This document shows, piece by piece, positions 50,468 through 59,632 of a stretch of DNA of 64,000 bases. This stretch comes from Streptomyces griseoruber. Its GTDB lineage: Bacteria; Actinomycetota; Actinomycetes; Streptomycetales; Streptomycetaceae. The position numbers and the translations under genes are program-made. Positions within the stretch are counted from its first letter, which is position 1. Every line of letters begins with the position of its first letter. Under the pieces are notes generated by a model, which was not told the origin of the DNA, made no database searches, and saw nothing but the letters and a program-made list of their open reading frames with translations. The stretch covers positions 125,862-189,861 of the forward strand of contig NZ_KQ948765.1 in assembly GCF_001514205.1 (NCBI RefSeq), written 5' to 3'.

Positions 50468-51295
50468 TCAGCCGGTCAGGAAGCGGCGCAGGGAACGCGT
50501 GGTCGCGGCCACGAAGGCGTCCCGTCCGCCGTCGTCGAGGACGTCCAGGGAGAGATAGGGGTTGAGGTCCTCCAGTTCGACGAGGAGCAGCTCACCGCCG
50601 GGGGCGCGGCAGGCGTCGACGCGCTGGATGCCGTACGCCAGCGTGTTCCAGTCGATGAAGCGGCGGGCGAACTCCAGGTCGGCGGGGGTGGGGTCGTACG
50701 GCTGGAGCTCCCAGCGGCGGGCGGGGTCCGGGGCGTACAGGGCGTACTGGAAGTCGTGGTCGACGAAGTAGAAGGAGACCTCGTAGGCGAAGTCGACGCA
50801 CGGCTGGACGAGGACGGCACCGTCGGCCAGGGCGGGCAGCTCGTCCGCGGTGACGATCCTGAGGCCCAGGGAGTCCGCGCCCAGCTTGGGCTTGACGACG
50901 TACCGGCCGGTCTCGGGGAGCCGGTGCAGGTCCTCGGCGCGGTCGACCGTGGGGATCACCGGATACCCCTCGGCGCCGAGGTCCAGGAGGTACTGCTTGC
51001 CGGCCATGTCGGCGCGCCCGGTGAGCGGGTTGTAGACCCGGACGCCGTCCCGCAGGGCGCGCTCGCGGAAGGCGTCGTAGGCGTCCTGGTAGCCGAGGAC
51101 GGGCCCGCTGTTGCGGACGACCACGGCGTCGAAGCCGTCCATCAGGGCCGCCGCGTCCAGGGGGTGGCACAGGGCGAGGTCGAAGTCGGCGCGCAGCCGG
51201 GAGGTGAGCAGGACGTCCTCGTCGCCGTAGCGCCGGCCGCGGGCCGGGTAGGCCAGGTCGGTGACGTAGAGGAGACGGGGGCGGGCGGACGGCAC
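50468..51295 (-). CDS. ATP-grasp domain protein, function unknown
   Basis: 275 residues. LLYVTDLAYPARGRRYGDEDVLLTSRL starts an N-terminal domain, and YVVKPKLGADSLGL, VLVQPCVDFAYEVSFYFV and LLLVELEDLNPYLSLD give the ATP-grasp nucleotide lysine and metal-binding acids. It differs from the graspetide synthetase at 13289 (no VWxRRP or ECNQSGQFGF), and no precursor-like small gene is adjacent, so it is probably an amino-acid or peptide ligase or a relative of unknown use. GTG at 51295 with GAGGAG upstream. Confidence 0.78.
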   Translation of the reverse strand: MPSARPRLLYVTDLAYPARGRRYGDEDVLLTSRLRADFDLALCHPLDAAALMDGFDAVVVRNSGPVLGYQDAYDAFRERALRDGVRVYNPLTGRADMAGKQYLLDLGAEGYPVIPTVDRAEDLHRLPETGRYVVKPKLGADSLGLRIVTADELPALADGAVLVQPCVDFAYEVSFYFVDHDFQYALYAPDPARRWELQPYDPTPADLEFARRFIDWNTLAYGIQRVDACRAPGGELLLVELEDLNPYLSLDVLDDGGRDAFVAATTRSLRRFLTG

Positions 51296-51426
51296 GGAGG
51301 GCTCCTCGGGCTGGCGGCGGTGCGGAAAGGTTACGCCGGGGCGGTGGGTGCTCCTGCGGGGAGGGTGACGGAGGGGTCGTACGATGACAGGACCGTCGTT
51401 TCTCTCCCGAAGGGCTCGTCCACTCC

Positions 51427-52275
51427 GTGACCACCGCAACTCTTCTCGACGGCAAGGCCGCCGCGGCCGACATCAAGAACGAACTCGCCCTCCGCGTCCA
51501 GGCGCTGAAGGAGCGCGGCATCACCCCCGGTCTGGGCACGATCCTCGTCGGCGACGACGCCGGCAGCCGTTCCTACGTGGGTGGCAAGCACCGGGACTGC
51601 GCTCAGGTCGGCATCGCCTCGATCCGGGTGGAGCTGCCCGCCGACGCCTCCCAGGCCGATGTCGAGGCCGCGGTGCTGCGGCTGAACGCCGACCCGGCGT
51701 GCACCGGCTTCATCGTGCAGCTGCCGCTGCCCGCCCACATCGACACCCATGCCGTGCTGGAGCTGATCGACCCGGTCAAGGACGCCGACGGGCTGCACCC
51801 GACGAACCTGGGCCGGCTCGTGCTGGGCATTCCCGGGCCGCTGCCGTGCACCCCGCGCGGCATCATCGATCTGCTGCGCCGCAACAACGTGGCGATCACC
51901 GGGCAGCAGTTCTGCGTCATCGGCTGCGGGGTGACGGTCGGCCGTCCGCTGGGCCTGATGCTGACCCGTGCCACCGAGCACGCCACGGTGACCCTGTGCC
52001 ACGAGGCGACCCAGGACACCGCCGCGCACGCCCGGGAGGCGGACGTGGTGGTGGCCGCCGCCGGGGTGGCCCATCTGGTGCGGCCGGACTGGATCAAGCC
52101 GGGCGCGACCGTGCTGTCCGTGGGCCTGACCCGCACGGTCGAGGGCGTCCTCGGTGACGTCCACCCCGATGTCGGCGATGTCGCCGGCTCCTTCGCCCCG
52201 CCGATCGGCGGCGTCGGCCCGATGACGCGGGCGATGCTGCTGACGAACGTCGTCGAGGCGGCCGAGCGGCTCTGA
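51427..52275 (+). CDS. folD: Bifunctional methylenetetrahydrofolate dehydrogenase / methenyltetrahydrofolate cyclohydrolase
   Basis: One-carbon enzyme interconverting 5,10-methylene- and 10-formyl-tetrahydrofolate with NADP+. 282 residues: [17 protein letters not shown] has Tyr50 and catalytic Lys54; [24 protein letters not shown] and [11 protein letters not shown] are the standard motifs, and [14 protein letters not shown] is the nucleotide loop. GTG at 51427 directly follows a promoter-like region containing TACGAT (about 51381). Divergent from the ATP-grasp gene. Confidence 0.95.
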   Translation: MTTATLLDGKAAAADIKNELALRVQALKERGITPGLGTILVGDDAGSRSYVGGKHRDCAQVGIASIRVELPADASQADVEAAVLRLNADPACTGFIVQLPLPAHIDTHAVLELIDPVKDADGLHPTNLGRLVLGIPGPLPCTPRGIIDLLRRNNVAITGQQFCVIGCGVTVGRPLGLMLTRATEHATVTLCHEATQDTAAHAREADVVVAAAGVAHLVRPDWIKPGATVLSVGLTRTVEGVLGDVHPDVGDVAGSFAPPIGGVGPMTRAMLLTNVVEAAERL

Positions 52276-52291
52276 GCCCCCGCTTTCTCCC

Positions 52292-52341
52292 GGCACTCCG
52301 TGCCAGGTACTCAGTTCCCCGCTCGGAGGGAACTGAGTGCC
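52292..52341. promoter_or_regulatory. Three TetR-type 13-bp operator palindromes before the TetR gene
   Basis: GGCACTCCGTGCC (52292-52304), GGTACTCAGTTCC (52306-52318) and GGAACTGAGTGCC (52329-52341) share the form GGNACTSAGTNCC; the last two also form a large hairpin together. Two more copies stand before the DUF35 gene. Very likely autoregulatory binding sites of the TetR protein encoded just downstream. Confidence 0.65.
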
Positions 52342-52373
52342 ATCGGAGGGTCTCAGGTGTTACGTTCCCGCCC

Positions 52374-53078
52374 ATGAGCGCCACTGAGAAGGCGGAGGCC
52401 AAGCCGCCCATGCGGGACGCCCTGGTCGCGGCGGCTTTCCAGCTGTTCCTGGAGCGGGGCTACGAGCAGACCACGGTCGACGACATCGTGGCCCTCGCGG
52501 GCGTCGGCCGGCGGTCGTTCTTCCGGTACTTCCCCTCCAAGGAGGACGTGGTCTTCCCCGACCACGAGCGGTGCCTGGCCGACATGACCGCCTTCCTCGC
52601 CGCGAGCGAGGCGGACGCGGAGCCGGTGCGGCGCGTGTGCGACGGCGCCCGGCTCGTCCTCAGGATGTACGCCGAGAACCCCTCCTTCTCGGTGCAGCGC
52701 TACCGGCTCACCAAGAAGGTGCCGGGGCTGCGCGCGTACGAGCTGTCGGTGGTGTGGCGCTACGAGCGCGCCCTCGCCGAGTATCTGCGGGGCCGCTTCA
52801 CCGGCGGGTCCGACGGCAGTCTGCGGGCCGATGTGATCGCCTCGGCCGTGGTCGCCGCGCACAACAACGCCCTGCGGTCCTGGCTGCGTTCGGACGGCGA
52901 GGGCGACGCGACGGCCACCGTGGACCATGCGCTGGGCTATGTGCAGGCGGCGTTCGGAGCGGCGCCCGCGCCCCCGGCCGACGAGCACCCCGAGGACGTG
53001 GTCGTGGTGGTCTCGCGGCGCGGGGCGCCGCTGTGGCGGGTGGTGCAGGAGATCGAGACGACGCTCGGCCGGAGCTGA
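52374..53078 (+). CDS. TetR-family transcriptional regulator
   Basis: 234 residues. The N-terminal helix-turn-helix reads AAFQLFLERGYEQTTVDDIVALAGVGRRSFFRYFPSKEDVV in sections; the GVGRRSFFRYFPSKED recognition helix is typical of this family. The rest is a helical ligand domain. It stands directly after folD (99 bases) on the same strand and before a DUF35 gene; the repeated 13-bp palindromes on both sides suggest it represses itself and that gene. Relatives with DUF35 partners often act in acyl-CoA metabolism; inference only. Confidence 0.92.
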   Translation: MSATEKAEAKPPMRDALVAAAFQLFLERGYEQTTVDDIVALAGVGRRSFFRYFPSKEDVVFPDHERCLADMTAFLAASEADAEPVRRVCDGARLVLRMYAENPSFSVQRYRLTKKVPGLRAYELSVVWRYERALAEYLRGRFTGGSDGSLRADVIASAVVAAHNNALRSWLRSDGEGDATATVDHALGYVQAAFGAAPAPPADEHPEDVVVVVSRRGAPLWRVVQEIETTLGRS

Positions 53079-53095
53079 ATCCGCTCCACATTGGG

Positions 53096-53137
53096 GGTAC
53101 GCAGTACCTTTACCGCTGGCACTGAGTGCCATACGCT
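53096..53137 (+). promoter_or_regulatory. Promoter and two TetR-type palindromes before the DUF35 gene
   Basis: GGTACGCAGTACC (53096-53108) and GGCACTGAGTGCC (53118-53130) match the palindromes upstream of the TetR gene; centres are 22 bases apart. TTTACC (53109-53114), 17 bases, TACGCT (53132-53137) is a fair promoter, with the second palindrome in its spacer, so the regulator would block polymerase. Confidence 0.6.
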
Positions 53138-53230
53138 GAGCCCGTGCACGGTGGCACGGTGACCGGGCACGTCCGTGCACGGGTGAGCCGCGCACGGGGG
53201 ATTCCGGCCCGGGGCAGGGAGTTGACCAGC

Positions 53231-53647
53231 GTGTACCACCACTCAGGAAGCGCCGTTCAGCGGGCCGCCGGCTCCTCCGCGGGGCTGCTCGACCGCGCGA
53301 AGGCCGACGGTGAGGCGATCCTCTTCCAGCGCTGCACCTGGTGCGGCACCGCCATGTACCACCGGCTGCTGTGTCCGGTGTGCCAGGGCAGCGAGCTGCG
53401 GACGGAGCGCAGCGAGGGCATCGGGACGGTCCGCCACGCCACCGTCGTCCACCGCAACACGCCCTCCGCGCGCAATGTGTCGCTGGTCGAGATGGCCGAG
53501 GGGTTCGTCGTGCGCGGCCGGGTCATGGGCCCCCTCATCGGCATCCACAGCGGTGACCGCGTCCGCCTCTCCACGGTGAAGGACCCGGTACGCGGCGAGC
53601 CGGTGTTCCAGCTGGTCGACGAGCCGTACCGGGGCTGGCACCGCTAG
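53231..53647 (+). CDS. Zn-ribbon / OB-fold (DUF35) acyl-CoA-associated protein
   Basis: 138 residues. The rubredoxin-like zinc ribbon has CTWCGTAMYHRLLCPVC (four cysteines), and the following OB-fold region contains GIGTVRHATVVHRNTP and VVRGRVMGPLIGIHSGDRVRL. Proteins of this type bind acyl-CoA and partner with thiolases or act in polyketide- and steroid-related steps; no thiolase is present here. GTG at 53231 has GGGAG before it; a GTG at 53144 is near the predicted transcription start and could give a leaderless, longer form. Confidence 0.83.
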   Translation: MYHHSGSAVQRAAGSSAGLLDRAKADGEAILFQRCTWCGTAMYHRLLCPVCQGSELRTERSEGIGTVRHATVVHRNTPSARNVSLVEMAEGFVVRGRVMGPLIGIHSGDRVRLSTVKDPVRGEPVFQLVDEPYRGWHR

Positions 53648-53804
53648 ACACCCCCGGACGTCGCATCCGATGGCTCAATTCCGGTCATTCGCGGGCCGAT
53701 TCGATCGTCACAGGCAACCCACAGGTCCCTGATCGCCTCCTTCGAGGCGTGAGGTGCTCCCGGTACGGACGGGGCGCCCACGCGCGAAGTGTGAGGAGGG
53801 ACCC

Positions 53805-56579
53805 TTGTTCCATGCCCGGCGCATAGGTGTCACCGCCGTGGCCGTGCTCGCGGCACTGGCGGGAACACCCGGGCTGGCCCAGGCCCAGCAGCCGTCCGGT
53901 ACATCGGCGTCGGCCGCTTCCGACGGCGGACTGCCACCGGGATGGCGCGTCACCGGCGAGGGCGCGTCACGTCAGCTGGTGTGGCGCGCGGACCGGACCG
54001 TGCCCATGGGGGACGCCCGGGTGGAGTTCCACGCGGGCGGCCGGCTGCTCGGTGTGCCGAAGGCGGCCAAGGACGGCCGTACCTTCCGGCTCCCCTTCGA
54101 CCGGGCCACGTCGCTGACGGACCTCCAGGTCCTCGCGGCCGGACGCCGGCTGGACGAGGCCGGCGCGGACTCCGGTGCGCCGTCGAGGAGTTCCCTGGCG
54201 GCCGCGCGGCCACCGGCCGCGCTCCCGGCGAACTCCGTGGACCCCGGCAGGCCCGGCGCGTACCGCACGGTCACCGGTGAGTACGACCTCGCCCCGGTGA
54301 AGCTGCCCGGCTTCGCCCAGCCGGTCGAGATGCAGGCCGTGGTGGTCGCGCCGAAGGGCGCCACCGGCAAGCGCCCGTTGGCGCTGTTCCTGCACGGCCG
54401 GCACGCCACCTGCTACAAGCCGGGCGGCGGTGACGACGGCGTGACCGGCGACTGGCCCTGCCCCGCGGGACTCAAGGCGATCCCGAGCTACCAGGGCTAT
54501 CTCCAGGACCAGAAGCTGCTGGCCTCGCAGGGCTATGTGACGGTGTCGATCTCGGCGAACGGCATCAACGGCCAGGACTGGGCGGCCGAGGACGGCGGCG
54601 CACAGGCCCGTTCCTCGCTGGTGCGGCAGCACCTCGCGAAGTGGGCCGGCTGGACCGCGCACCCCGGCGACGCACCGGCGGCCGTACGGAACGCGAAGGC
54701 CGACCTGAACCGCGTCCTGCTCGTCGGCCACTCGCGCGGCGGCGAGGGCGTCGACCGGGCCGCGATGGACAGCCTCTACCCGGCGCCCGCCGCGCAGGAC
54801 GGCTACCGGGGCCCGGTCCGCTGGAAGATCCGCGGCACCGTCCTCATCGGCCCGACGGTCTTCGGCCAGAACCCGGTCGCCGACGTCCCGTCCGCGACGA
54901 TCCTGCCCGGCTGCGACGGCGACGTCTCCGACCTCCAGGGCGAGGTGTACGCCGACGGCACGCGCGGCGTCAGCAAGGGCGCCGCCCTGCACAGCGCCGT
55001 GTACGTGGTGGGCGCGAACCACAACTTCTTCAACACGGAGTGGACGCCGGGCAAGGCCCAGGCGCCCGCGAACGACGACTTCTGGGACGACCCGGAGAGC
55101 ACGGACCGCGACCCGGTGTGCTCCACGGGCACCCGCACCCGGCTGACCGCCGACCAGCAGCACCGGGCCGGCGCCACCTACATCGCCGCGGCCGCCCGGC
55201 TGTTCGTGGCCGGCGACGACCGGGTGCGCCCGCTGCTCGACGGCACCGGCCGGCGCGCGCCCTCGGCCGACCCGGCCCGGGTGCTGACCCACGCCGTCGG
55301 CGCCCGCCGTACCGGCGGTTTCCTGCCGGACGCCGGGGTGAAGGTGTCCGGCGCCAGGCTGTGCGCGGCGGTCGACCCGGCCCCGGCCAGGGCCTGTCTG
55401 GGCGCGGCCGCCCACGGCTCCTCCCCGCACTTCGCCACGTGGGCCCTGGAGAAGGAGGCCGGCCGCAGCGCGGTCGCGCTGAAGTGGTCGGCGCCCGGCA
55501 GGGCGACGAAGGTCACCCCCGCCAAGCCGCTCTCCCTGTCCGGCGCCAGGAACCTGACGCTGCGGGTCTTCGTGCCGCCGAACACCACCGGCACCAAGCT
55601 GGACGTGTCGCTCACCGACTCCGCCGGTCACCGCGCCACGCTCGGCCGGGTGAAGGTCGACGGGCTGCCCGGCACCGAGCGCACCGCCTCCTACTGGGCG
55701 CGCGAGGTACGGGTGCCGCTGACCGCGGCCACCCGCGCCGGATTCGACCTCAAGCACGTCAAGTCGCTGGAACTGACCCCGCGTTCACGCTCCGGGCGCG
55801 CCTGGCTGATGGACGCCTGGGGCTGGGCCCCCGGCACCCCGGCGGTCACGGCGGCCCGGCTGCCGCGCGTCGACATCGGCCGGCTGTCGGTCGACGAGGG
55901 CGACTCCGGCACCCGCACCTACCGCATCCCGGTCGAGGTCTCCGGACACGGCACCGGCAAGGTCCGCTTCACCGTCCTGGACCCGGACACCGGCCGGACC
56001 GTGGACAAGCTGGTCACGGTCCGGCCCGGGTCGACGCCCGTCGACGTGCCGGTCGTGGTGAAGGGTGACACCCGCTTCGGCTACGACAAGCAGTACGACC
56101 TCGTCGCCAAGGCGGTCCGCGGTGCCGTCGTCGGCTCGTACCTGGGCGGCGTCATCGCCCGCAACGACGACCCGGCGCCGACGGCGTCGCTCACGCCGAT
56201 CGCCGACCGGGTGACCGAGGGCGGCTCGCTGAGCTGGCGGATCTCGCTGTCCGAGGCGGCCGGCGTGGACATCTGGACGCCGGTGCGGGTGCTGCCGGTG
56301 ACCGAGGGCACCGAGCTGTCCACCAAGGACGTGGACCCGCAGTGGCTGGCGGACCACGCCGACGGCCCCGCCGACCCGGAGCGCCCGCTGTCCCAGGCGG
56401 ACGTGTGGGCGTGGATGAACATCCCGGCCGGGGCGACCACCGTCGACTTCACCGTGCCCACGGTGAAGGACCAGGTGGCCGAGCCCGCCGAGTCGATGCG
56501 GCTGGCGCTGACCGACGAGAACGGCGAACCGGTTCCCGGCCAGCAGGCGCTGACGGGGACGGTCGTGGACACGCCGTAG
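53805..56579 (+). CDS. Large secreted alpha/beta hydrolase with C-terminal beta domains
   Basis: 924 residues, exported. TTG start at 53805 five bases after AGGAGG; the signal peptide runs FHARRIGVTAVAVLAALAGTPGLAQA. After a beta-rich region, an alpha/beta hydrolase core has ALFLHGRHATCYKP, the nucleophile elbow VGHSRGGEG, and GANHNFFNTEW with the likely catalytic histidine. From about residue 520 there are beta-sandwich domains (LSLSGARNLTLRVFVPP; VDEGDSGTRTYRIPVEV; VTEGGSLSWRISLSEAAG), the last two like Calx-beta repeats. Substrate unknown; secreted esterase, lipase or peptidase all remain possible. Confidence 0.85.
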   Translation: MFHARRIGVTAVAVLAALAGTPGLAQAQQPSGTSASAASDGGLPPGWRVTGEGASRQLVWRADRTVPMGDARVEFHAGGRLLGVPKAAKDGRTFRLPFDRATSLTDLQVLAAGRRLDEAGADSGAPSRSSLAAARPPAALPANSVDPGRPGAYRTVTGEYDLAPVKLPGFAQPVEMQAVVVAPKGATGKRPLALFLHGRHATCYKPGGGDDGVTGDWPCPAGLKAIPSYQGYLQDQKLLASQGYVTVSISANGINGQDWAAEDGGAQARSSLVRQHLAKWAGWTAHPGDAPAAVRNAKADLNRVLLVGHSRGGEGVDRAAMDSLYPAPAAQDGYRGPVRWKIRGTVLIGPTVFGQNPVADVPSATILPGCDGDVSDLQGEVYADGTRGVSKGAALHSAVYVVGANHNFFNTEWTPGKAQAPANDDFWDDPESTDRDPVCSTGTRTRLTADQQHRAGATYIAAAARLFVAGDDRVRPLLDGTGRRAPSADPARVLTHAVGARRTGGFLPDAGVKVSGARLCAAVDPAPARACLGAAAHGSSPHFATWALEKEAGRSAVALKWSAPGRATKVTPAKPLSLSGARNLTLRVFVPPNTTGTKLDVSLTDSAGHRATLGRVKVDGLPGTERTASYWAREVRVPLTAATRAGFDLKHVKSLELTPRSRSGRAWLMDAWGWAPGTPAVTAARLPRVDIGRLSVDEGDSGTRTYRIPVEVSGHGTGKVRFTVLDPDTGRTVDKLVTVRPGSTPVDVPVVVKGDTRFGYDKQYDLVAKAVRGAVVGSYLGGVIARNDDPAPTASLTPIADRVTEGGSLSWRISLSEAAGVDIWTPVRVLPVTEGTELSTKDVDPQWLADHADGPADPERPLSQADVWAWMNIPAGATTVDFTVPTVKDQVAEPAESMRLALTDENGEPVPGQQALTGTVVDTP

Positions 56580-56598
56580 GACGGGGAACAACCATCAA

Positions 56599-56634
56599 GA
56601 GGGGGGCGTGGGCCGTGCGGTCCACGCCCCCCTC
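56599..56634. terminator. Bidirectional hairpin terminator
   Basis: GAGGGGGGCGTGG (56599-56611) pairs exactly with CCACGCCCCCCTC (56622-56634), loop 10. It lies between the convergent hydrolase gene (ends 56579) and the oxidoreductase gene (ends 56642). Confidence 0.85.
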
Positions 56635-56641
56635 TCCGTGC

Positions 56642-57022
56642 TCACAGCGTGATGCGGATCCCGACCGTCCCGTCCAGCCCGCGCCGCAGCCGGCTGCCCA
56701 GGAGCGTCAGCCGCCCGAGGATCCCGTACTTGCGGGCGAGCAGCGTGCGGTAGCGGGCGGTGGTCGGCGCGTCGCAGATCTCGGCGGTGGCCGGGACCGG
56801 CTCGCCGGTGGGATTGCCGCGTACGTCACAGGGGCCGACGAGGACGTCACCGCGGGCCCGGATCCGCTTCACCTTCCAGGCGTCGGCGGCCGACCAGGCC
56901 CCGAGCGTGTCCCCGTCGCGCACCACCCACACCGGGGTCGCGACCCCGGTGCCGTTCTTGCGATAGCTGGTGATCAGCAGGTACTTGCCCGCTCCGAGCC
57001 GGTCGAGCGCGTTGTCGTCCAT
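56642..57022 (-). CDS. PPOX-class (F420- or flavin-dependent) oxidoreductase
   Basis: 126-residue split-barrel protein. GKYLLITSYRKNGTGVATPVWVVRDGD is the typical start with the ligand-binding TxxxxG stretch; WKVKRIRARGDVLVGPCDVRGNP and ARYRTLLARKYGI complete the fold. Proteins of this length with VxRxR..V..GPCD usually bind coenzyme F420, abundant in actinobacteria. ATG at 57022. It ends an apparent leftward series behind the MalY-like gene and a frameshifted small gene. Confidence 0.85.
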   Translation of the reverse strand: MDDNALDRLGAGKYLLITSYRKNGTGVATPVWVVRDGDTLGAWSAADAWKVKRIRARGDVLVGPCDVRGNPTGEPVPATAEICDAPTTARYRTLLARKYGILGRLTLLGSRLRRGLDGTVGIRITL

Positions 57023-57031
57023 GCCCGCAGT

Positions 57032-57321
57032 CTAGGCACGGGGATCACCACCTCGGCAGCCTCGGCTCGTCGTCGGGGTCTCCCCCGTCCAGGCGGTGCC
57101 GGGGTCCAGGCGCAGGGGCCGGCCGGGGAAGGCCTCCAGCCAGCACGCGGTCTCGACGGCGGAGGTGTCCAGCCGCGTTCGTGGGAGCCGGGCACGGTCG
57201 GCAGCAGCAGGGCTTCGTGGACGCCGTTGGAGTTGAGCAGCGGCGGGTCGGCGAAGGCGATGGCGGTGACGACGCGTGCGCGGATCCGGGTGCTCGTGCG
57301 GCGACCGCCTCCCGCGTTCAT
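57032..57321 (-). pseudogene. Frameshifted small gene between MalY-like and PPOX genes
   Basis: An ATG at 57321, nine bases after the MalY-like stop, opens a frame with strong GC third-position bias reading MNAGGGRR... to LLLPTVPGSHE. Near 57175-57180 the coding bias switches to a second frame which continues TRLDTSAVETACWLEAFPG... and ends at TAG (57032-57034). Neither frame alone keeps coding character throughout. So this is a gene of about 95 codons broken by a one- or two-base indel, or a sequencing error. No family recognised. Confidence 0.5.
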
Positions 57322-57330
57322 ATCGGTGGT

Positions 57331-58509
57331 TCAGCGCAGGGCGGCCGCCATCCGGCGCACCCCCTCGGTGAGGATCTCCGGCGAGGTGGCGAGATTCAGC
57401 CGTACGTGCCCGGCTCCCCCGGTGCCGAAGTCGGGTCCGTGGCTCAGCGCCACCCGGCCGCGCTTCAGGAAGACCGCGGCCGGGTCGTCCCCGAGACCCA
57501 GGGCGCGGCAGTCCAGCCAGGCCAGGTACGTGCTCTCCCCCGGCCGGTACCGGACCCCGGGGAGGTGCTCGGCCAGCAGCTCCGCGAGCAGCAGCCGGTG
57601 TGCGTCGAGCGCCGCCAGCAGCGCGTCCAGCCAGGCCGTCCCCTCGCTCAGCGCGGCGGTGTGGGCGAGCACGCCGACGTGGCTCGGGCCGTGGGAGACC
57701 TCCTCGGGCAGCCGGGCCAGCTCGGCGGCGGCCCCGGGGCCCGCCACGGCCAGGGCCGCCTTGAGACCGGCCAGGTTCCACGCCTTCGAGGCCGACATCA
57801 GCGACAGCCCGGACCCCGCGCCCGGCACGCTCAGATACGGGACGAAGTCCACGCCGGCGGCGGTCAGCGGGGCGTGGATCTCGTCGGCGACCACGCGCAC
57901 GCCGTACCGCTCGGCGAGGGCGGCGACGGCAGCCAGTTCCTCGGCGGTGTGCACGGTGCCGGTCGGGTTGTGCGGGCTGCACAGCAGATGCGCGGCCCGC
58001 CCGCCTCCGGCGACCGCCCGCCGGTACGCCTCCTCCAGGACCCCGAGGTCGAGCCGTCCGTCCGCGCCGAGCGGCGCCTGCGCGATCCGGCGGTCCATAT
58101 GGGCGAGGAACTGGAAGAACGGCGGATACACCGGCGGGTTCACGACGACCGGGTCGCCGGGCCCGGTCACCAGCCTGACCATCTCGACGACACCCATCAT
58201 CACGTCCGGCACGATCGCGCACCGCTCGACCGCGAGCCCGTGCCAGCCCCAGCGCTCGGCGGCGAACCGGGCCAGCGCCCGCGCGTAGGCCGTGCCCGCC
58301 GGATAGCCGGTGTCGCCGAGCGCCAGGGCGTCCGTGACCGCGCGGACGACGGGCTCGGCGAGCGGCACGTCCATCTCCGCGACCCACAGCGGAAGGACGT
58401 CGGCCGGATAGGTGCGCCATTTCATGCTCGTACGGCGGCGCAGCCGGTCCAGGGTGACGGACCGAAAAGGGTTTGGCTCACCGGACGTTTCGTGCGGGAT
58501 CCTGTTCAT
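57331..58509 (-). CDS. MalY/PatB-type PLP-dependent aminotransferase or cystathionine beta-lyase
   Basis: 392-residue fold-type I PLP enzyme. [16 protein letters not shown] matches the RRGT.S.KWD start of MalY/PatB proteins; [48 protein letters not shown] and [17 protein letters not shown] (PLP lysine) follow in order. Such enzymes release homocysteine, pyruvate and ammonia from cystathionine or act on similar C-S substrates. ATG at 58509 is needed to include the conserved start, though no ribosome site precedes it. Its start lies 25 bases from that of the divergent DUF3800 gene. Confidence 0.88.
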   Translation of the reverse strand: MNRIPHETSGEPNPFRSVTLDRLRRRTSMKWRTYPADVLPLWVAEMDVPLAEPVVRAVTDALALGDTGYPAGTAYARALARFAAERWGWHGLAVERCAIVPDVMMGVVEMVRLVTGPGDPVVVNPPVYPPFFQFLAHMDRRIAQAPLGADGRLDLGVLEEAYRRAVAGGGRAAHLLCSPHNPTGTVHTAEELAAVAALAERYGVRVVADEIHAPLTAAGVDFVPYLSVPGAGSGLSLMSASKAWNLAGLKAALAVAGPGAAAELARLPEEVSHGPSHVGVLAHTAALSEGTAWLDALLAALDAHRLLLAELLAEHLPGVRYRPGESTYLAWLDCRALGLGDDPAAVFLKRGRVALSHGPDFGTGGAGHVRLNLATSPEILTEGVRRMAAALR

Positions 58510-58534
58510 GGGGCACAAGATAGGGGGCCGTGGA

Positions 58535-59572
58535 GTGACCTGGGATCGGGTGAACGGGACATCCCTGGAAGTGGCGTGCGACGAGTCCGGTTCGGACGGC
58601 GAGAATCTCACCGGCGGCAACACGGATGTGTTCGCGCACGCCAGTGTGCGGCTCACGGAGGAATGCGCCGCCGCGCAGGTACGGGAGATCCGTGGCCGCA
58701 TCCGCTCCCCCGCCGAGCAGTACAAGGCGAACCACCTTCTGCGGGAGAAACACCGGACGGTCCTGGAATGGCTGCTGTCGGAATCCGGGCCGCTCTTCGG
58801 GCACGCCCATGTGCATCTGGTGGAGAAGACGTTCTACGTGGTGGACCGCACCGCGGACCTGCTGCTGGGTGATCCCGGGGCGGCCGGCGCGCTCTTCCGT
58901 GCGGGGCCCCGCACCTTCACGGAGGAGGAATGGCGGGAATTCCTCACGGCGGCCAACCGATTGCTGCGCGTACGGTCCGCGGAAGGCCCCGAGGAGCCCG
59001 TGGCGGGGTTTTTCCGCACGGTCGACGGACTGCTGCGGGCGTATTCCGGAACGCCCGCGGCGGACGTTCTGGCGCGACTGGCGACCGAGCGGCCCCGGGC
59101 GGTCGCCTATCGGGACGGAATCGATTCCGCGGGGCCCCCGCTCGTCCCCCTCCTCAATCCGCTGCTCCCTTCCGTCGTGCGCACGGCGGCGCACTGGAGC
59201 CGCGGCGGACGGCCGGTCCGGCTCGCCCACGACCGGCAGAACATGCTCACACCGGAGCGGATCGCCTGGATCGAGCGCACGGCGCGGCGGCAGGGCGTCG
59301 GACTCGCCGGGCTGCGTCTCGTCGTCTCCCGGTACGACGCCCGGGTGCAGCTCGCCGACTTCCTCGCCGGGATCGCCCGCAGCATCGCCTCCGACGAACT
59401 GAACGGCCGCGGCGACCCTGCGCTCGCCGCACTCCTGCGCCCCTACACCGGTGCCTCGGCGGTGTGGGGCGACGCGCGCAGCTGGGCCCGGCTCAGCCCC
59501 GCGGCGATGGAATCCGGGCATCCCGCCATGGATTCCGCGGGTCCCGCCACGGGTGTCAACTCTCCTGCATAG
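58535..59572 (+). CDS. DUF3800-like protein (RNase H-fold, possible nuclease-related)
   Basis: 345 residues. It opens with [15 protein letters not shown], the DESG acid motif of DUF3800, then [11 protein letters not shown]; near the C-terminus [19 protein letters not shown] matches the LQLADxxAG family signature. DUF3800 proteins are thought to share the RNase H fold and occur in defence-like and transfer-prone contexts, but no such neighbours are present. GTG at 58535 is chosen for AGGGGG seven bases upstream; an ATG at 58508 would overlap the divergent MalY start codon. Function unknown. Confidence 0.75.
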   Translation: MTWDRVNGTSLEVACDESGSDGENLTGGNTDVFAHASVRLTEECAAAQVREIRGRIRSPAEQYKANHLLREKHRTVLEWLLSESGPLFGHAHVHLVEKTFYVVDRTADLLLGDPGAAGALFRAGPRTFTEEEWREFLTAANRLLRVRSAEGPEEPVAGFFRTVDGLLRAYSGTPAADVLARLATERPRAVAYRDGIDSAGPPLVPLLNPLLPSVVRTAAHWSRGGRPVRLAHDRQNMLTPERIAWIERTARRQGVGLAGLRLVVSRYDARVQLADFLAGIARSIASDELNGRGDPALAALLRPYTGASAVWGDARSWARLSPAAMESGHPAMDSAGPATGVNSPA

Positions 59573-59632
59573 ATTGCTTGTTGATCGCGCACATGCCCCC
59601 TTCCGCCCCCTCCTGCCGTCGGAGCCGGACCC

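Noticed and set aside
50468..51295. Second graspetide synthetase
   Set aside because: It is an ATP-grasp protein, but lacks the VWxRRP and ECNQSGQFGF motifs and has no small precursor gene beside it.
58535..59572. Phage-defence system around the DUF3800 gene
   Set aside because: Neighbours are an aminotransferase and a methyltransferase of housekeeping type; no nuclease, helicase, integrase or toxin gene is close.
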